64,000 nt of DNA from Cupriavidus sp. (GCA_031180665.1 JAPSLP010000003.1:124001-188000); one strand, 5' to 3'. Numbered from the stretch's first letter, positions 8,994 to 18,245 are shown. Notes: generated from the sequence alone by a model not told the origin. Made by a program: numbers and translations.

Positions 8994-10639
8994 GCACCGT
9001 CCTCCGATAGGTTGGCGGTGGCAGGCATTGCGCGCGCCGTTCTGGCGGGCCTGGCCTGCGGCCGATGCCGGGCGGTGCGTAGCGCCAGCATCGCGTGCAG
9101 CGCGGCCAAGACCCACATCATCAGATCGAAGCCGGCAAAGACCCAGTCACCCTCGGCCACGCTGCGCCACAGGCCTCGGTCGGTCGTCAGCGCGTTGAGC
9201 AGGGGCAGCAGCGCCAGCAGCGCAGTGCCCAGCCACAGCAGTTCGATCCAGGCCTTCTTTGCCGGCCGTACCAGTGCGTACAACAGCGTCGCCGCCCACG
9301 CGATGAAGAACAGGTGGATTTCCCAGGCGCCGCGGGCTGCCAGTTCGGCGGGCAGCAGGCGATTGCCCCACAGCATCGCCGTCATGGCGATCGACAGTCC
9401 GGCGATCGCCGCGATATTGAGCCGCTCGACCAGCCAGAAGCCGAAGTCGGGACGGTGCGGTTCCGGCCGCTTCTGGCGACGCTTGACGGTCCACATCACC
9501 AGACCCGTGCCGACCATCGCCGTGCCGGCGAGACTGACGATGAAGTAGAGCCAGCGCAGCTGCAGATCGCTGAAGCGCCCAAGGTGCAGCGCGTAGAGGA
9601 CGCCGCGTGCCTCGGCTGCGGGGCCGACGCTGTCGCGTGCCTCGAGCCGCTTGCCGGTGGCGCCGTCGAACACCAGGTACTGCGGGCTCATCGACACGCG
9701 CGCGGCCTCGCCGCGCAGGACGGTGACGCGGGCCGACGCATCGCCGGCATGGGCGATCGTCACGCGGCTGATGTTGTGTTGGCCCCAGCGCGCCTGGGCC
9801 TGCCGCACCATGTCATCGATCGGCGCGAGCCGGGCGGGGATGCCGCTGGGTTTTCCGGGCGGCGGCGACGCATTCAGCTGCGCCGTCAGCTGTTGCCGCT
9901 CGGCCGGCGTCTTGAAGGCCGCCTGCTGGCCCCATGGCATGTACATCGCCATCAGCGTCACCAGGCCGGTATAGGTGATCATCAGGTGGAAGGGCAGGCC
10001 GAACACCGACAGCGCGTTGTGCGCATCGAGCCAGGAACGCTGGCCCTTGCCCCAGCGGAAGGTGAAGAAGTCGACGAAGATCTTCTTGTGGGTGATCACG
10101 CCGCTGACGATGGCCACCAGCATGAACATCGCGCAGAAGCCCGCGAGCCAGCGTCCCCACAGCACCGGCATGTAGTGGAACTGGAAGTGGAATCGATAGA
10201 AGAACTCGCCGCCCTCGGTATCGCGCGCCGCGACCTTCTGCCCCGTGGCAGGGTCGAAGGTGCCGCTCTCGAACGTGCGCTTGCCCGGTGGGCCGCCCGG
10301 CGTGCGCCAGAACGCGCTGACGACGTTGTGCCGGTCCGTCGGCATCTGCATGCCCCATAGCGGGCTGCCCGCGGCGACGGTTCCAAGCGTGTCGGCAACG
10401 CGCTGCGCGGCCGCGGCGGGATCGGGCACTTCGAGCTGATGCGCCAGTTCCGGCCGCATCCATTGCGAGATCTCGTCCTTGAAATAGCTGACCGTGCCCG
10501 TCAGGAACATCGCGTAGAGAATCCATCCGACCAGCAGACCGGCCCAGGTATGCAGGTCGGACATGGTCTGGCGGATGCCGCGCCCCTTGTCCGCGGTGTG
10601 GTTGTCGTTGCCGTTGCGGGTCTTCGCGTTCGGCTTCAC
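8990..10639 (-). CDS. PepSY-associated TM protein, putative ferric-siderophore reductase
   Basis: 549 residues with four to five membrane segments: LLVGWILYAMFLTGTVS near the N-terminus, LAGFCAMFMLVAIVSG in the middle, and further segments near the C-terminus. These enclose periplasmic PepSY-type domains. I chose the GTG at 10639 because it overlaps the upstream stop (GTGA) and is preceded by the strong site GGGAGGGAG; an ATG at the MSDLHTW position is an internal alternative. Relatives in TonB-receptor operons are described as inner-membrane proteins that help reduce or release iron from siderophores. It overlaps both neighbours, so coupling with DUF3649 and DUF3325 is likely. Confidence 0.88.
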   Translation of the reverse strand: MKPNAKTRNGNDNHTADKGRGIRQTMSDLHTWAGLLVGWILYAMFLTGTVSYFKDEISQWMRPELAHQLEVPDPAAAAQRVADTLGTVAAGSPLWGMQMPTDRHNVVSAFWRTPGGPPGKRTFESGTFDPATGQKVAARDTEGGEFFYRFHFQFHYMPVLWGRWLAGFCAMFMLVAIVSGVITHKKIFVDFFTFRWGKGQRSWLDAHNALSVFGLPFHLMITYTGLVTLMAMYMPWGQQAAFKTPAERQQLTAQLNASPPPGKPSGIPARLAPIDDMVRQAQARWGQHNISRVTIAHAGDASARVTVLRGEAARVSMSPQYLVFDGATGKRLEARDSVGPAAEARGVLYALHLGRFSDLQLRWLYFIVSLAGTAMVGTGLVMWTVKRRQKRPEPHRPDFGFWLVERLNIAAIAGLSIAMTAMLWGNRLLPAELAARGAWEIHLFFIAWAATLLYALVRPAKKAWIELLWLGTALLALLPLLNALTTDRGLWRSVAEGDWVFAGFDLMMWVLAALHAMLALRTARHRPQARPARTARAMPATANLSEDGA

Positions 10640-10935
10640 GTTGCGCTCCCTCCCACGCCGGCATACCACGCCGCCAGCAGCAGCGGGACGGCCACGGCCA
10701 GCAGGCCGGCCCATGCGCGCCGCGCGCTGCGTACCGCGAACACCCAGATCACGGCGCCCGCATAGATGGCGAAACTGGCCAGCATGCCGGTCAGCACGGC
10801 TTGCGGCTTGCTGATCGGCAGCGTCAGCGCGGCGACGCTGGCGAGCGCGGCGAGCGCATAGCCGCCCAGCACCGCGGCGACGATGCGCGAAACGAGCGCG
10901 CCAATCTTCAGGGCGCGAGGCACGGCAGCTGGCAT
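10636..10935 (-). CDS. DUF3649 membrane protein
   Basis: 99 residues with three predicted membrane helices (IVAAVLGGYALAALASVAAL, a middle helix with MLASFAIYAGAVIWVF, and a C-terminal LLAVAVPLLLAAWYAG). This matches DUF3649, a small family located between TonB-dependent receptors and PepSY proteins in iron operons. Its start directly abuts the DUF4198 stop and its stop overlaps the PepSY start. The function is unknown. The conserved synteny DUF3649-PepSY-DUF3325 supports a joint role in siderophore-iron handling at the inner membrane. Confidence 0.87.
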   Translation of the reverse strand: MPAAVPRALKIGALVSRIVAAVLGGYALAALASVAALTLPISKPQAVLTGMLASFAIYAGAVIWVFAVRSARRAWAGLLAVAVPLLLAAWYAGVGGSAT

Positions 10936-11667
10936 TTACTGTTTGGCCTTGTTGTCGGCGGTCGGTGCGGGGACGGCGGGCAGGCCGTCGGGTTTGACGT
11001 AGGTCAGCGTGCTGACATAGTCGACGCGATGATATCGCTCGTGGCCGGCTTGGCCGCGGCGCTCGCCCGGGGTGTCATCCTGATGGCTGACCTCGGCGAC
11101 GTAGACGCCTTGCCACGGCATGTCGAAGGCGACCTTGCCCTGCTCGTCGGTCTGCTTCTCCTTGGCCCAGCCGGATTGCGTGACCAGCACGACCTTGGCC
11201 TTGGGCAGCGGCTTGCCGCGGAAGAAGACCTGCAGCTCGCCGGCCTTGCCCGCCGGCACCACGTCGAGCACCAGCTTGGGCGGCTGCGGCGAGAGCTCGG
11301 TCGCCAGCCGCGCCGCCGGGAAATACCAGCCGGTCAGCTGCTGTTCGCCGCGCTTGAACGGGTACAGCGGGTACTGGGGCGCCTGGGCGACGATCGCGTC
11401 GCCGCGCCTGGCCTGGAAGGGCAGCGTATAGCCGTCGCCGGTCTTGACGCCGTCGGCGGACTGCTCGCCCCTGGACGAGAGCAGCGCGGCGCTGGGCACG
11501 CCGAGCTTGTCCAGTGTGCCGGGCGAGACCTCGCGCAGGTTCTCGGCGAATTCGCCGAAGCGGACGCTGGCGTTCTGGCCCGGCGCCTGCTCGATCCAGA
11601 TCTGGTGCGAATGCGCCGCGGTGGCGAAGGCCATCAGCGCGAAGGCGAGCGATGCGGAAGGTTTCAT
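10936..11667 (-). CDS. DUF4198 periplasmic protein
   Basis: 243 residues with a clear signal peptide (MKPSASLAFALMAFATAAHS) and the DUF4198 start HQIWIEQ. The body reads as a beta-rich domain with a carboxypeptidase-regulatory-like module (KPLPKAKVVLVTQSGW, VAFDMPWQGVYVAEV). DUF4198 proteins are often next to TonB receptors and are thought to bind metal or metal complexes in the periplasm. The gene lies ten bases after the receptor stop and abuts DUF3649. Secretion and context make a periplasmic ligand-binding or delivery role likely; the ligand cannot be read from the sequence. Confidence 0.87.
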   Translation of the reverse strand: MKPSASLAFALMAFATAAHSHQIWIEQAPGQNASVRFGEFAENLREVSPGTLDKLGVPSAALLSSRGEQSADGVKTGDGYTLPFQARRGDAIVAQAPQYPLYPFKRGEQQLTGWYFPAARLATELSPQPPKLVLDVVPAGKAGELQVFFRGKPLPKAKVVLVTQSGWAKEKQTDEQGKVAFDMPWQGVYVAEVSHQDDTPGERRGQAGHERYHRVDYVSTLTYVKPDGLPAVPAPTADNKAKQ

Positions 11668-11677
11668 GGAATAGCCC

Positions 11678-14134
11678 TTAGAAGTCGAATTGCGCCGAGA
11701 GCATCAGCGTGCGGGGGGCGGCCACGGTGACATAGGTACCGCTGGCCAGCCAGTCGTTGTCGTTGAACAGGTTCAGCACATTGGCGCGCAGCACCACCGG
11801 CGTGCTGCCGATGCGGGTGCGATAGCGGGCGCCGATGTCGTAGCGGGTATGGCTGGGCAGGCTCAGCGTGTTGGCCGCGTTGAAGTACATCGACGAGGTA
11901 TGCAGCACGCGGCCGGACAGGCTCAGGCCCTGCACCCACGGCGTATCCCAGTCGATCCCGAGGTTGAAGGTCCGCTTGGGCACGTTGTTGGCGTCCTTGC
12001 CGTCGTTGACGCCGCCGGCGGTACTGGTCAGCTTCGCATCGAAGAAGGTCGCGCTGGCCATCAGCCGCAGGCCGCGCATCACCTCGCCGTAGGCCGACAG
12101 TTCGAGGCCGCGGTTGCGCTGCTCGCCGTCGAAGCTGTAGATGTTGGTGGCCGGATCGGTGACGGCGCTGGGGCGTTCGATCTGGAACACCGACACGGTG
12201 GTGGTGACGCGGCGGCTCCAGTCGACCTTGACGCCGGCCTCGTACTGTTTGGATTTGTACGGCGCGAAGACCTCGCCTGCGTTCCGGGTCCCCGCAGGCG
12301 CAACGCCGCCGCGCGTCAGGCCCGCGGTGTGGTTGCCGTAGACCGACACGTTCGACAGCGGCTTGATCACGATGCCGGCAAGCGGGGAGACCGCGCTGTC
12401 GTCGTACTTGCCGCTCTGCACGCCGGCGATGAAGTTCTCCAGCGCCACGCGCTGATGGCGCAGGCCGCCGGTGATCAGCACGCGATCGTCAGCGAAGGAC
12501 AGCGTGTCGGTCAGCGAGAAACTGGTCAGCTCCGTTTCCGAAGCGCGCTGCGGTTCATCACGGGTGCCGATGACCGGCGGGATCGGCACTGGGTTGTAGA
12601 TGTTCGAGGGCACGCCCGGGGTCCGGTTCGCCCAATAGAAGTTGCCCGCTTCCTGCTCGAGCCTTGTGGCGCTGAACGTCAGGGTATGGCCGACGTTCCA
12701 CGTTGCGAAGTTCGCACGGGCGCCGACTTCGGCCGTCCGCGTCTTGCTGTACGCGTCGTACCAGGCGTTGTTCACCAGGAAGTTGCCCTGTCCATCGACG
12801 CGACCGGAGGGAAAGTCCTGATAGGTCGACCCCTCGTGATACCCGGCCGCGCCCCATACCATCAGGTTCGGCGCGACGTCGTATTCGACCCGGCTCATCA
12901 CCGCCGTGTCGTGCAGGTTCAGCTTCGTGCCGGGGTAGAAATTGCGATGGCCGGAGGGGGCTTGCGGAATGGAGGTCACCCCCGCCAGGAAACCGATCTG
13001 CGGACGGAAGTTGTCGATGCCCTCGTGCTGGCTGTAGGCATCGAGCGACCAGCGCAGCTTGCGGCCGCGATAGTCCAGGCCGACCGCGCCGACGGTCTGT
13101 TCGGCGCGGCCGTCGTCCAGCGTCGTCTTGCCGTTCTGGTAGGCGCCGTTGAAGCGCACGCCCCATTCCTTGTCCTCGCCGAAGCGGCGGCCGATGTCCG
13201 CCTGCACGCCGAGCTGCGATTTGCTCTGGAAGGTACCGGTCAGGCGCGTCAGCGGCTCGTCGCCGGCGCGCTTGGTGACGACGTTGATCGCGCCGCCGAT
13301 GCTGCCGCTCGGCCCGATGCCGTACATCAGCGTGCCCGGGCCCTTGAGCACCTCGACGCGCTCCATCATCAGCGCCGGCATCCGGTTGGCCGAGGCCATG
13401 CCGTAGAGGCCGTTCAAACCCACGTCGCCGCTCGACACGGTATAGCCGCGGATCTGGAAATCCTCGCCGAAGCCGCCGGTCGAGGTCAGCGTGCGCACCG
13501 AGGCCTCGTTGACGACCACGTCCGCCAGCGTGCGGGCCTGGGTGTCCTGCAGCATCTCGGCGGTGTAGTTGGTGGTGCTGAACGGCACGTCCATCACGTC
13601 GGCCGTGCCCAATACGCCCAGGCCGCCGCCGCGTGCGACCTGGCCGCCGGCATAAGGCGCCGGCAGCGCGCCGTCATTGGCGGCGGCCACCACGGTCGCC
13701 GTGGGCAGCATCGCGACGCCATCGGCCGCGGGCGCGGACCGCGGCGCGGCATTGACGACATAGGTGCCGTTCGCCTGCTCGACGGCCACCAGCCCGGAAT
13801 TGGCCAGCAGCGTGTCCAGCCCGCGGCGGACCGTGTAGTTGCCCTGCAGGCCGTTGCTGCTGCGGCCGGCGGTCAGTTCCGGCTTGAACGAGAGCATGAT
13901 GCCGGCCTCGCGGCCGAAGCGGCTGAGCGCATATTCGAGCGTGCCGGCGGGGATGTCATAGCCGCGGCTTGGCGCCGCCGGCTGGGCATGGGCAATGGTG
14001 GGTATGGACAGCGCCGGCACGGCGACGGCGGCGCCGAAGGCGATGTGCCGCGCCGCGCGGGCCAGCAGCTTGCGCCGGAATCGGTAAGTTGGCTGGCGCG
14101 TCGGCGCCGTGACGTGGACCCGGAGGGAACCCAT
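11678..14134 (-). CDS. TonB-dependent siderophore receptor with N-terminal signalling domain (FecA/FpvA type)
   Basis: 818 residues. A long signal peptide ends near AHAQPAAPS (about residue 50). A secretin/TonB short N-terminal domain follows (YDIPAGTLEYALSRFGREAG, residues ~58-110); this is the part that talks to FecR in transducing receptors. The plug domain (about 155-270) has ERVEVLKGPGTLMYG and GGAINVVTKRA, and the remainder is the barrel, ending in the aromatic LSAQFDF. The barrel tail and plug match ferric-siderophore receptors. With fecR and fecI directly upstream, it should import a ferric chelate and signal its presence to the sigma factor. An AAAGG site lies seven bases before the ATG. 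A REP element sits between fecR and this gene. Confidence 0.93.
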   Translation of the reverse strand: MGSLRVHVTAPTRQPTYRFRRKLLARAARHIAFGAAVAVPALSIPTIAHAQPAAPSRGYDIPAGTLEYALSRFGREAGIMLSFKPELTAGRSSNGLQGNYTVRRGLDTLLANSGLVAVEQANGTYVVNAAPRSAPAADGVAMLPTATVVAAANDGALPAPYAGGQVARGGGLGVLGTADVMDVPFSTTNYTAEMLQDTQARTLADVVVNEASVRTLTSTGGFGEDFQIRGYTVSSGDVGLNGLYGMASANRMPALMMERVEVLKGPGTLMYGIGPSGSIGGAINVVTKRAGDEPLTRLTGTFQSKSQLGVQADIGRRFGEDKEWGVRFNGAYQNGKTTLDDGRAEQTVGAVGLDYRGRKLRWSLDAYSQHEGIDNFRPQIGFLAGVTSIPQAPSGHRNFYPGTKLNLHDTAVMSRVEYDVAPNLMVWGAAGYHEGSTYQDFPSGRVDGQGNFLVNNAWYDAYSKTRTAEVGARANFATWNVGHTLTFSATRLEQEAGNFYWANRTPGVPSNIYNPVPIPPVIGTRDEPQRASETELTSFSLTDTLSFADDRVLITGGLRHQRVALENFIAGVQSGKYDDSAVSPLAGIVIKPLSNVSVYGNHTAGLTRGGVAPAGTRNAGEVFAPYKSKQYEAGVKVDWSRRVTTTVSVFQIERPSAVTDPATNIYSFDGEQRNRGLELSAYGEVMRGLRLMASATFFDAKLTSTAGGVNDGKDANNVPKRTFNLGIDWDTPWVQGLSLSGRVLHTSSMYFNAANTLSLPSHTRYDIGARYRTRIGSTPVVLRANVLNLFNDNDWLASGTYVTVAAPRTLMLSAQFDF

Positions 14135-14258
14135 GATCTGACCTTTCGGAAGGAGGAGAAGTTGGAGTGCTCACCTCCATGACACGCGAGACATCAAAAC
14201 GGATCAGCTCGCGGCGAATTTTTTTCAGATCTCCGTTGAATCGGTGGCTGGCGAATGC

Positions 14259-14326
14259 GTCGTCCTCGCGCAGGCGGGGACCCAGTGGCTTCGAACGACG
14301 CTGGATTCCCGCTTTCGCGGAACGAC
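14259..14326. repeat. REP-type repeat, copy 2, between fecR and the TonB receptor
   Basis: A 68-base element with the same two-palindrome layout and the same orientation as the copy at 8445-8513. It differs at several positions, including one missing G in the right palindrome. It lies in the 226-base space between the FecR stop and the receptor start, where it could act as an intra-operon hairpin. Confidence 0.85.
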
Positions 14327-14360
14327 ATGAGCGTTCCCTGGCATCGTCGGCCAGCGGGAG

Positions 14361-15389
14361 CTAGGTTGAAGGCCTGCGGGTGAGCCGCAGCTCTTTTCGG
14401 CCCCACCGCCGTGTCACCACTTCGGTGCGTACCTCCAGGGTCGTGCCGAGCGCGCTCAATACCTTGCCGATGTCGTCGACCGGGAACGAGCCGGATACGC
14501 GCAGGCCGGCCAGCGCCGGGTCGCAGGACAGCGCATCGTTGCTGTAGCGGCCCAGTTCCGCGAGGAAATCGTCCAGGCGCATGCTGCGGGCGACGATGAA
14601 GCCTTCGGTCCAGGTCGCGCCGGCGGCTTCGGCCGGGGAAGCGGGCGTGATGGCTTCGGTCGTATAGCTGGCGCGATAGCCGGCCGGCAGCACGAGCGCG
14701 CGGTCGGCATGGCGATGGGGTCGGATTTCGACCTTGCCCTCGAACACGCTGACCTCGGTATCGTCGCCGCGCTGGCGCACGACATACCGCGTGCCCAGGG
14801 CCCGCACCGTGCCCTGTGCCGTTTCGACCAGGAAAGGCCGGGGCGGCGACGCGGCGTCGCTGGCGGTGGCGATCAGGATCTCGCCGGCCAGCAGCCTGAC
14901 GCGCCGTTGCGCCGCGTTGAAGTCGATGTTCACCGCGCTGGCAGTGTTCAACCACAGCTGCGTGCCATCCGCCAACGTCAGCGAGCGGCGCTCGCCGACC
15001 GCGGTGCGATGGTCCGCTGCCCATTGGCGCCACGGCGTATGGTCGCGTGCGCTCCAGCCCAGTCCACCGGCGAACAGCGAAACAGCCACCACCTTGAGCG
15101 CGCGCCGGCGCTTCGGCGAGCCCGGCGAGCGCGGCGGGGCGAGCGCGGCCCGCGCGATATCGGAGGTCACCGGCGAGGACAGCGGCCGCAGCCTGTCCTT
15201 GACCGACTCGATCCGCTGCCAGGCCCGCTCGTGATCGGGGTGCGCGGCGCGCCAGCGCTTCCACGCCTGGACCACCTCGGGCGCCACGTCGTCGCCCTGC
15301 AGTTCGAGCAGCCATTCCAGCGCGCGCTCGGCTACGTCGGCCGGGATGGTGGCGGCGTCGGCGGTGGCGTGGTACCAGGAAGAAGCCAA
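14361..15389 (-). CDS. FecR-type anti-sigma / signal transducer
   Basis: The protein begins around LASSWYHATAD and has the usual order for the family: a cytoplasmic N-terminal helical domain with WRAAHPDHERAWQRIE, one membrane helix (LKVVAVSLFAGGLGWSA), then the periplasmic FecR domain starting RRSLTLADGTQLWLN, and a C-terminal secretin-like domain that contacts the receptor STN domain. There is no ATG near the expected start. TTG at 15389 is chosen (342 codons); a CTG at 15410 overlapping the FecI stop is an alternative. It should sense receptor occupancy and control the sigma factor encoded directly upstream. Confidence 0.85.
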   Translation of the reverse strand: MASSWYHATADAATIPADVAERALEWLLELQGDDVAPEVVQAWKRWRAAHPDHERAWQRIESVKDRLRPLSSPVTSDIARAALAPPRSPGSPKRRRALKVVAVSLFAGGLGWSARDHTPWRQWAADHRTAVGERRSLTLADGTQLWLNTASAVNIDFNAAQRRVRLLAGEILIATASDAASPPRPFLVETAQGTVRALGTRYVVRQRGDDTEVSVFEGKVEIRPHRHADRALVLPAGYRASYTTEAITPASPAEAAGATWTEGFIVARSMRLDDFLAELGRYSNDALSCDPALAGLRVSGSFPVDDIGKVLSALGTTLEVRTEVVTRRWGRKELRLTRRPST

Positions 15390-15406
15390 GGTGGCGGTGT
15401 CCGACG

Positions 15407-15928
15407 TCAGGCGACGAACGACAGGTCGGCGAAGAAGCAGCGCTGCAGCGCCTTGACGATATAGCGCTTGACCGTCGGGACCGAGATACCCAGCGCCCCG
15501 GCGACCTGGGCGTGCGTCTGCCCGTCGAGCTGGGACAGCAGGAAGGCCTCCTTGACGATGCTGGGCAATCCGTCGAGCAGGCAATCGAGCTCGAACAGCG
15601 TCTCGAGCAGGATCGCCCGTTCCTCCGGCGACAGTTCGACCTGGCTTGGCGCCTGCGCCAGGGCTTCGAGATAGGCGCGTTCGAGCTTTTCGCGTCGCCA
15701 GTGGTTGGACACCAGGCGCTGTGCGACGGTGGTCAGGTAGGCGCGGGGCTCGTCCAGGCGACTGGGCACGCGTTCGCTGTTGAGCAGCCGCACGAAGGTG
15801 TCGTGCGCCAGGTCGCCGGCCTGCTCGGCACTGCCCAGACGCCGATGGAGCCATCCCTTGAGCCATAGGTGGTGGTCGCAATACAGCGACTCGATGCTCG
15901 TAGGGAGAAGGCAGCCCGGCGTACTCAT
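15407..15928 (-). CDS. FecI-type ECF sigma factor
   Basis: 173 residues with a sigma-70 region 2 (LAHDTFVRLLNSERVPSRL, then AYLTTVAQRLVSNHWRR) and a region 4 helix-turn-helix (AQVAGALGISVPTVKRYIVK). This is the iron-starvation ECF type. It lies just downstream of a Fur box and just upstream of fecR and the TonB receptor. Expected behaviour: transcribed when iron is low, then activated by FecR when the receptor is loaded, to transcribe the receptor gene. Start ATG at 15928. Confidence 0.93.
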   Translation of the reverse strand: MSTPGCLLPTSIESLYCDHHLWLKGWLHRRLGSAEQAGDLAHDTFVRLLNSERVPSRLDEPRAYLTTVAQRLVSNHWRREKLERAYLEALAQAPSQVELSPEERAILLETLFELDCLLDGLPSIVKEAFLLSQLDGQTHAQVAGALGISVPTVKRYIVKALQRCFFADLSFVA

Positions 15929-16020
15929 GTTCCAGCAGGTGGCTCCGCTCGACGACCGTTCCGGCGACCAGCGGACAGTGGCATGCCAAGGCGGAACGCG
16001 GAGCGATGCAAAGGAAAGAT

Positions 16021-16039
16021 GTAAATAGTAATCATTATT
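16021..16039. promoter_or_regulatory. Fur box upstream of the sigma factor gene
   Basis: GTAAATAGTAATCATTATT matches the 19-base Fur consensus GATAATGATAATCATTATC at 14 positions, with the right half AATCATTAT perfect. It sits about 95 bases upstream of the FecI-type start, in an AT-rich patch within otherwise GC-rich sequence. Repression of the operon by Fur under iron sufficiency is the expected role. Confidence 0.75.
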
Positions 16040-16296
16040 AATAACAGAGTTAAACGAAATCTGTCAAGGCGGCAGCACGGGCTATGCCCGGCGCGCAAGC
16101 CGCCGATGCGCGGCGCGCGCCCACGGCCACCGTCCTGGTGGCGGTCGCGGTGACCGGGGCTCGACCGCGACGAGCGCAATTTCCGCTTGCACCTGGTCGA
16201 GACGGCGCACGCGCTCGAGCATCCGGCGCTCGAGCCCTGGCGCTGGTAGGCGGGCGAAGGGCCCGCGTCATCGGCAACGATTCGCAATATGGGGCG

Positions 16297-17184
16297 CTAT
16301 GAACGACCGGCCGGCGCCACGGCCTTGCATTTGAGCAGGACACGCGAAAGCGCGAGGATGTTCGCCTCGGCGGCATCCTTGCGCCAGATCAGCCGCGTCA
16401 CCATGCGGCCGGATTTCGCGGGCAGGGGATGAACGCTGAGGCGGGCCCGCTCGCTGTAGGTGCCGACGATGCTGCGCGGCACCAGCGCGACGCCCATGCC
16501 CACCGCCACGCAGCCCAGAATCAGATGGTAGGAGCCGACCTCGACGACGCGCCGCGGCCCGGTGCGCGAGCGCGCGAACCAGTCCTCCAGGCACCGGCGA
16601 TGCGGACAGCCTCGCGGGAAGGCGAGGATCGTCTTCGAGGGAATGTCCTTCGGCGAAGCGATCGGCGGATGGTCGGCATCGGCGACGATGACCAGTTCCT
16701 CCTCGTAGATCGGCATCGCATGCAAGCGCTTGTCCGAAACCGGGTCGGTGGTCAGCGCGGCGTCGAGCGCGCCGTCGATGACCCGCTCGGCCAGCTCCGC
16801 CGGGTCGCCGGAGGACAGCTCCAGGGCGACGTCCGGATACATCTCGTGAAAGAGGCCCAGCGGTTGCGGCAGGCGGACCGCTGCCGTGCTTTCCATCGCG
16901 CCGAGCCGTAGCGTTCCGCTGGGCCGGTCGTTGCGGGTGGCCTCGGCCGCCTCGTCGGCCAGATCGAGCAGCCGTTCCGCATAGTCCATCAGCACCTTGC
17001 CCGCCGGCGACAGTTGCAGCTTGCGGCCATCGCGGTGGAACAGCGCCACGCCGAGCTTCTCTTCCAGCTGCTGGATGCGCACCGTGATGCTCGACTGCGC
17101 GCGATGCAGCGATTCGGCGGCCTTGTTGATGCCGCCCGCCTGCACGACGGCGGCAAACGTCTTCAGCTCCGACAATTCCAGCAT
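16297..17184 (-). CDS. LysR-type transcriptional regulator
   Basis: 295 residues. The N-terminal winged helix-turn-helix is clear (LKTFAAVVQAGGINKAAESL, then AQSSITVRIQQLEEKLG), followed by a LysR substrate-binding domain (residues ~90-290). The C-terminal domain has LAFPRGCPHRRCLEDW, a feature of a subgroup whose members often sit beside EamA/RarD-type transporters. The gene is divergent from the EamA transporter at 17331, with 146 bases between starts, and probably controls it. The effector is unknown. Confidence 0.9.
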   Translation of the reverse strand: MLELSELKTFAAVVQAGGINKAAESLHRAQSSITVRIQQLEEKLGVALFHRDGRKLQLSPAGKVLMDYAERLLDLADEAAEATRNDRPSGTLRLGAMESTAAVRLPQPLGLFHEMYPDVALELSSGDPAELAERVIDGALDAALTTDPVSDKRLHAMPIYEEELVIVADADHPPIASPKDIPSKTILAFPRGCPHRRCLEDWFARSRTGPRRVVEVGSYHLILGCVAVGMGVALVPRSIVGTYSERARLSVHPLPAKSGRMVTRLIWRKDAAEANILALSRVLLKCKAVAPAGRS

Positions 17185-17194
17185 ATCGATTTCT

Positions 17195-17211
17195 CCGAAT
17201 GATCGGTTCGG
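17195..17211. promoter_or_regulatory. Possible LysR operator in the divergent intergenic region
   Basis: Short dyad CCGAA-N7-TTCGG close to the LysR start and upstream of the EamA transporter. LysR proteins bind short dyads with an A/T-flanked interval of this type. Five-base arms are weak evidence. Confidence 0.3.
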
Positions 17212-17330
17212 GACAATTCATTTTACGCGATGGATTGACGGCCCTACAGTGGCAATGAAGCGCACCTTGCGTCCGGCCTGGCGTCCCGCTCCGGCAAGCC
17301 GCTCTTCACATATCGACGAGGCTCAGGTAC

Positions 17331-18245
17331 ATGACAACATCGCGTCCCGGATTCCCCAATGGCATGGCCGCAGCGGCGGCCGGCGTTTCCGCCAATGTCG
17401 TGTTTGGCGCGTCGTCGCTGTACTGGCGGCTGCTGGCCGGCATCGCGCCGACGACGCTGGTCGGCTACCGCATCCTGATTTCGCTGACGACGCTGCTGGC
17501 CATTCTCTGGCTGACCGGGCGCTTGCGGGCATTGCGCAGCAAGCTGGGTCCGCGCGTGCTGGCCCTGCATGTCGCGGCCTCGTGCCTGGTGGTGGTGAAC
17601 TGGGGCGTCTTCATCTGGAGTTCGATCCACGGGCATGTGGTCGAAACCGGCCTGGGCTATCTGACGGCGCCGTGCATCACGATCGCGGCCGGCGTGATCG
17701 TGTTTCGCGAGAAGGTCGACAGGGTCGTCGCAGCGGCACTGGTGGCGATCGCGGCCGCGATCGCGCTGCTGTTGTGGCGCAGCGGCGAACTGCAGCACGG
17801 GCTCTATCTGACGGCCGCGATCAGTTGGGGCGGCTATGCCTGCCTGAAGAGATTCACGCCGCTGGACGCGGTCAGCGGCCTGCTGATGGAAACGGTGTTC
17901 CTGTCGATCGGCTGCGGCCTGGCGCTGCTGTTCTCGGACATGACGCTGGCCTTGCCGGCGGACATGCCGAAGCTGCATCTGGCTGCGCTCGCCATGGCCG
18001 GGCTGGTGTCCGCGATCCCGCTGATGCTGTTCTCGTATGCGGCCAACCATCTGTCGCTGTCGATGAACGGGCTGCTGCAGTTCGTTCTGCCGACTACCCA
18101 GTTCATTGTCGCGACCCTCGTCTACCGGCAGCCGGTGTCGGCCAATACGGTGATGGCGCTCGCGCTGATCTGGTTGGCGCTGATGGCCATCGTGACCCGG
18201 CCGCTGCTGTCGCCACGCTGCCCCGCGAGCGCAGGGCAGCGTTGA
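17331..18245 (+). CDS. EamA/RarD-type inner-membrane transporter
   Basis: 304 residues with ten hydrophobic segments, arranged as two EamA repeats. The first repeat has FGASSLYWRLLAGIAPTTLV and YRILISLTTLLAILWL; the second has ISWGGYACLKRFTPLDA and YAANHLSLSMNGLLQFVLPT. These resemble RarD, a subfamily of drug/metabolite exporters of unsettled substrate. The start has GAGG a short distance upstream. The gene is divergent from a LysR gene that likely regulates it. The substrate is unknown. Confidence 0.9.
   Translation: MTTSRPGFPNGMAAAAAGVSANVVFGASSLYWRLLAGIAPTTLVGYRILISLTTLLAILWLTGRLRALRSKLGPRVLALHVAASCLVVVNWGVFIWSSIHGHVVETGLGYLTAPCITIAAGVIVFREKVDRVVAAALVAIAAAIALLLWRSGELQHGLYLTAAISWGGYACLKRFTPLDAVSGLLMETVFLSIGCGLALLFSDMTLALPADMPKLHLAALAMAGLVSAIPLMLFSYAANHLSLSMNGLLQFVLPTTQFIVATLVYRQPVSANTVMALALIWLALMAIVTRPLLSPRCPASAGQR

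Noticed and set aside
11690..14182. 830-codon plus-strand open frame antisense to the TonB receptor
   Set aside because: Low-complexity Arg/His/Ala composition; the receptor on the minus strand is unmistakable.
8445..14326. Repeats considered as a CRISPR or transposon end pair
   Set aside because: Only two copies, nearly 6 kb apart, same orientation, double-palindrome structure; fits REP elements instead.
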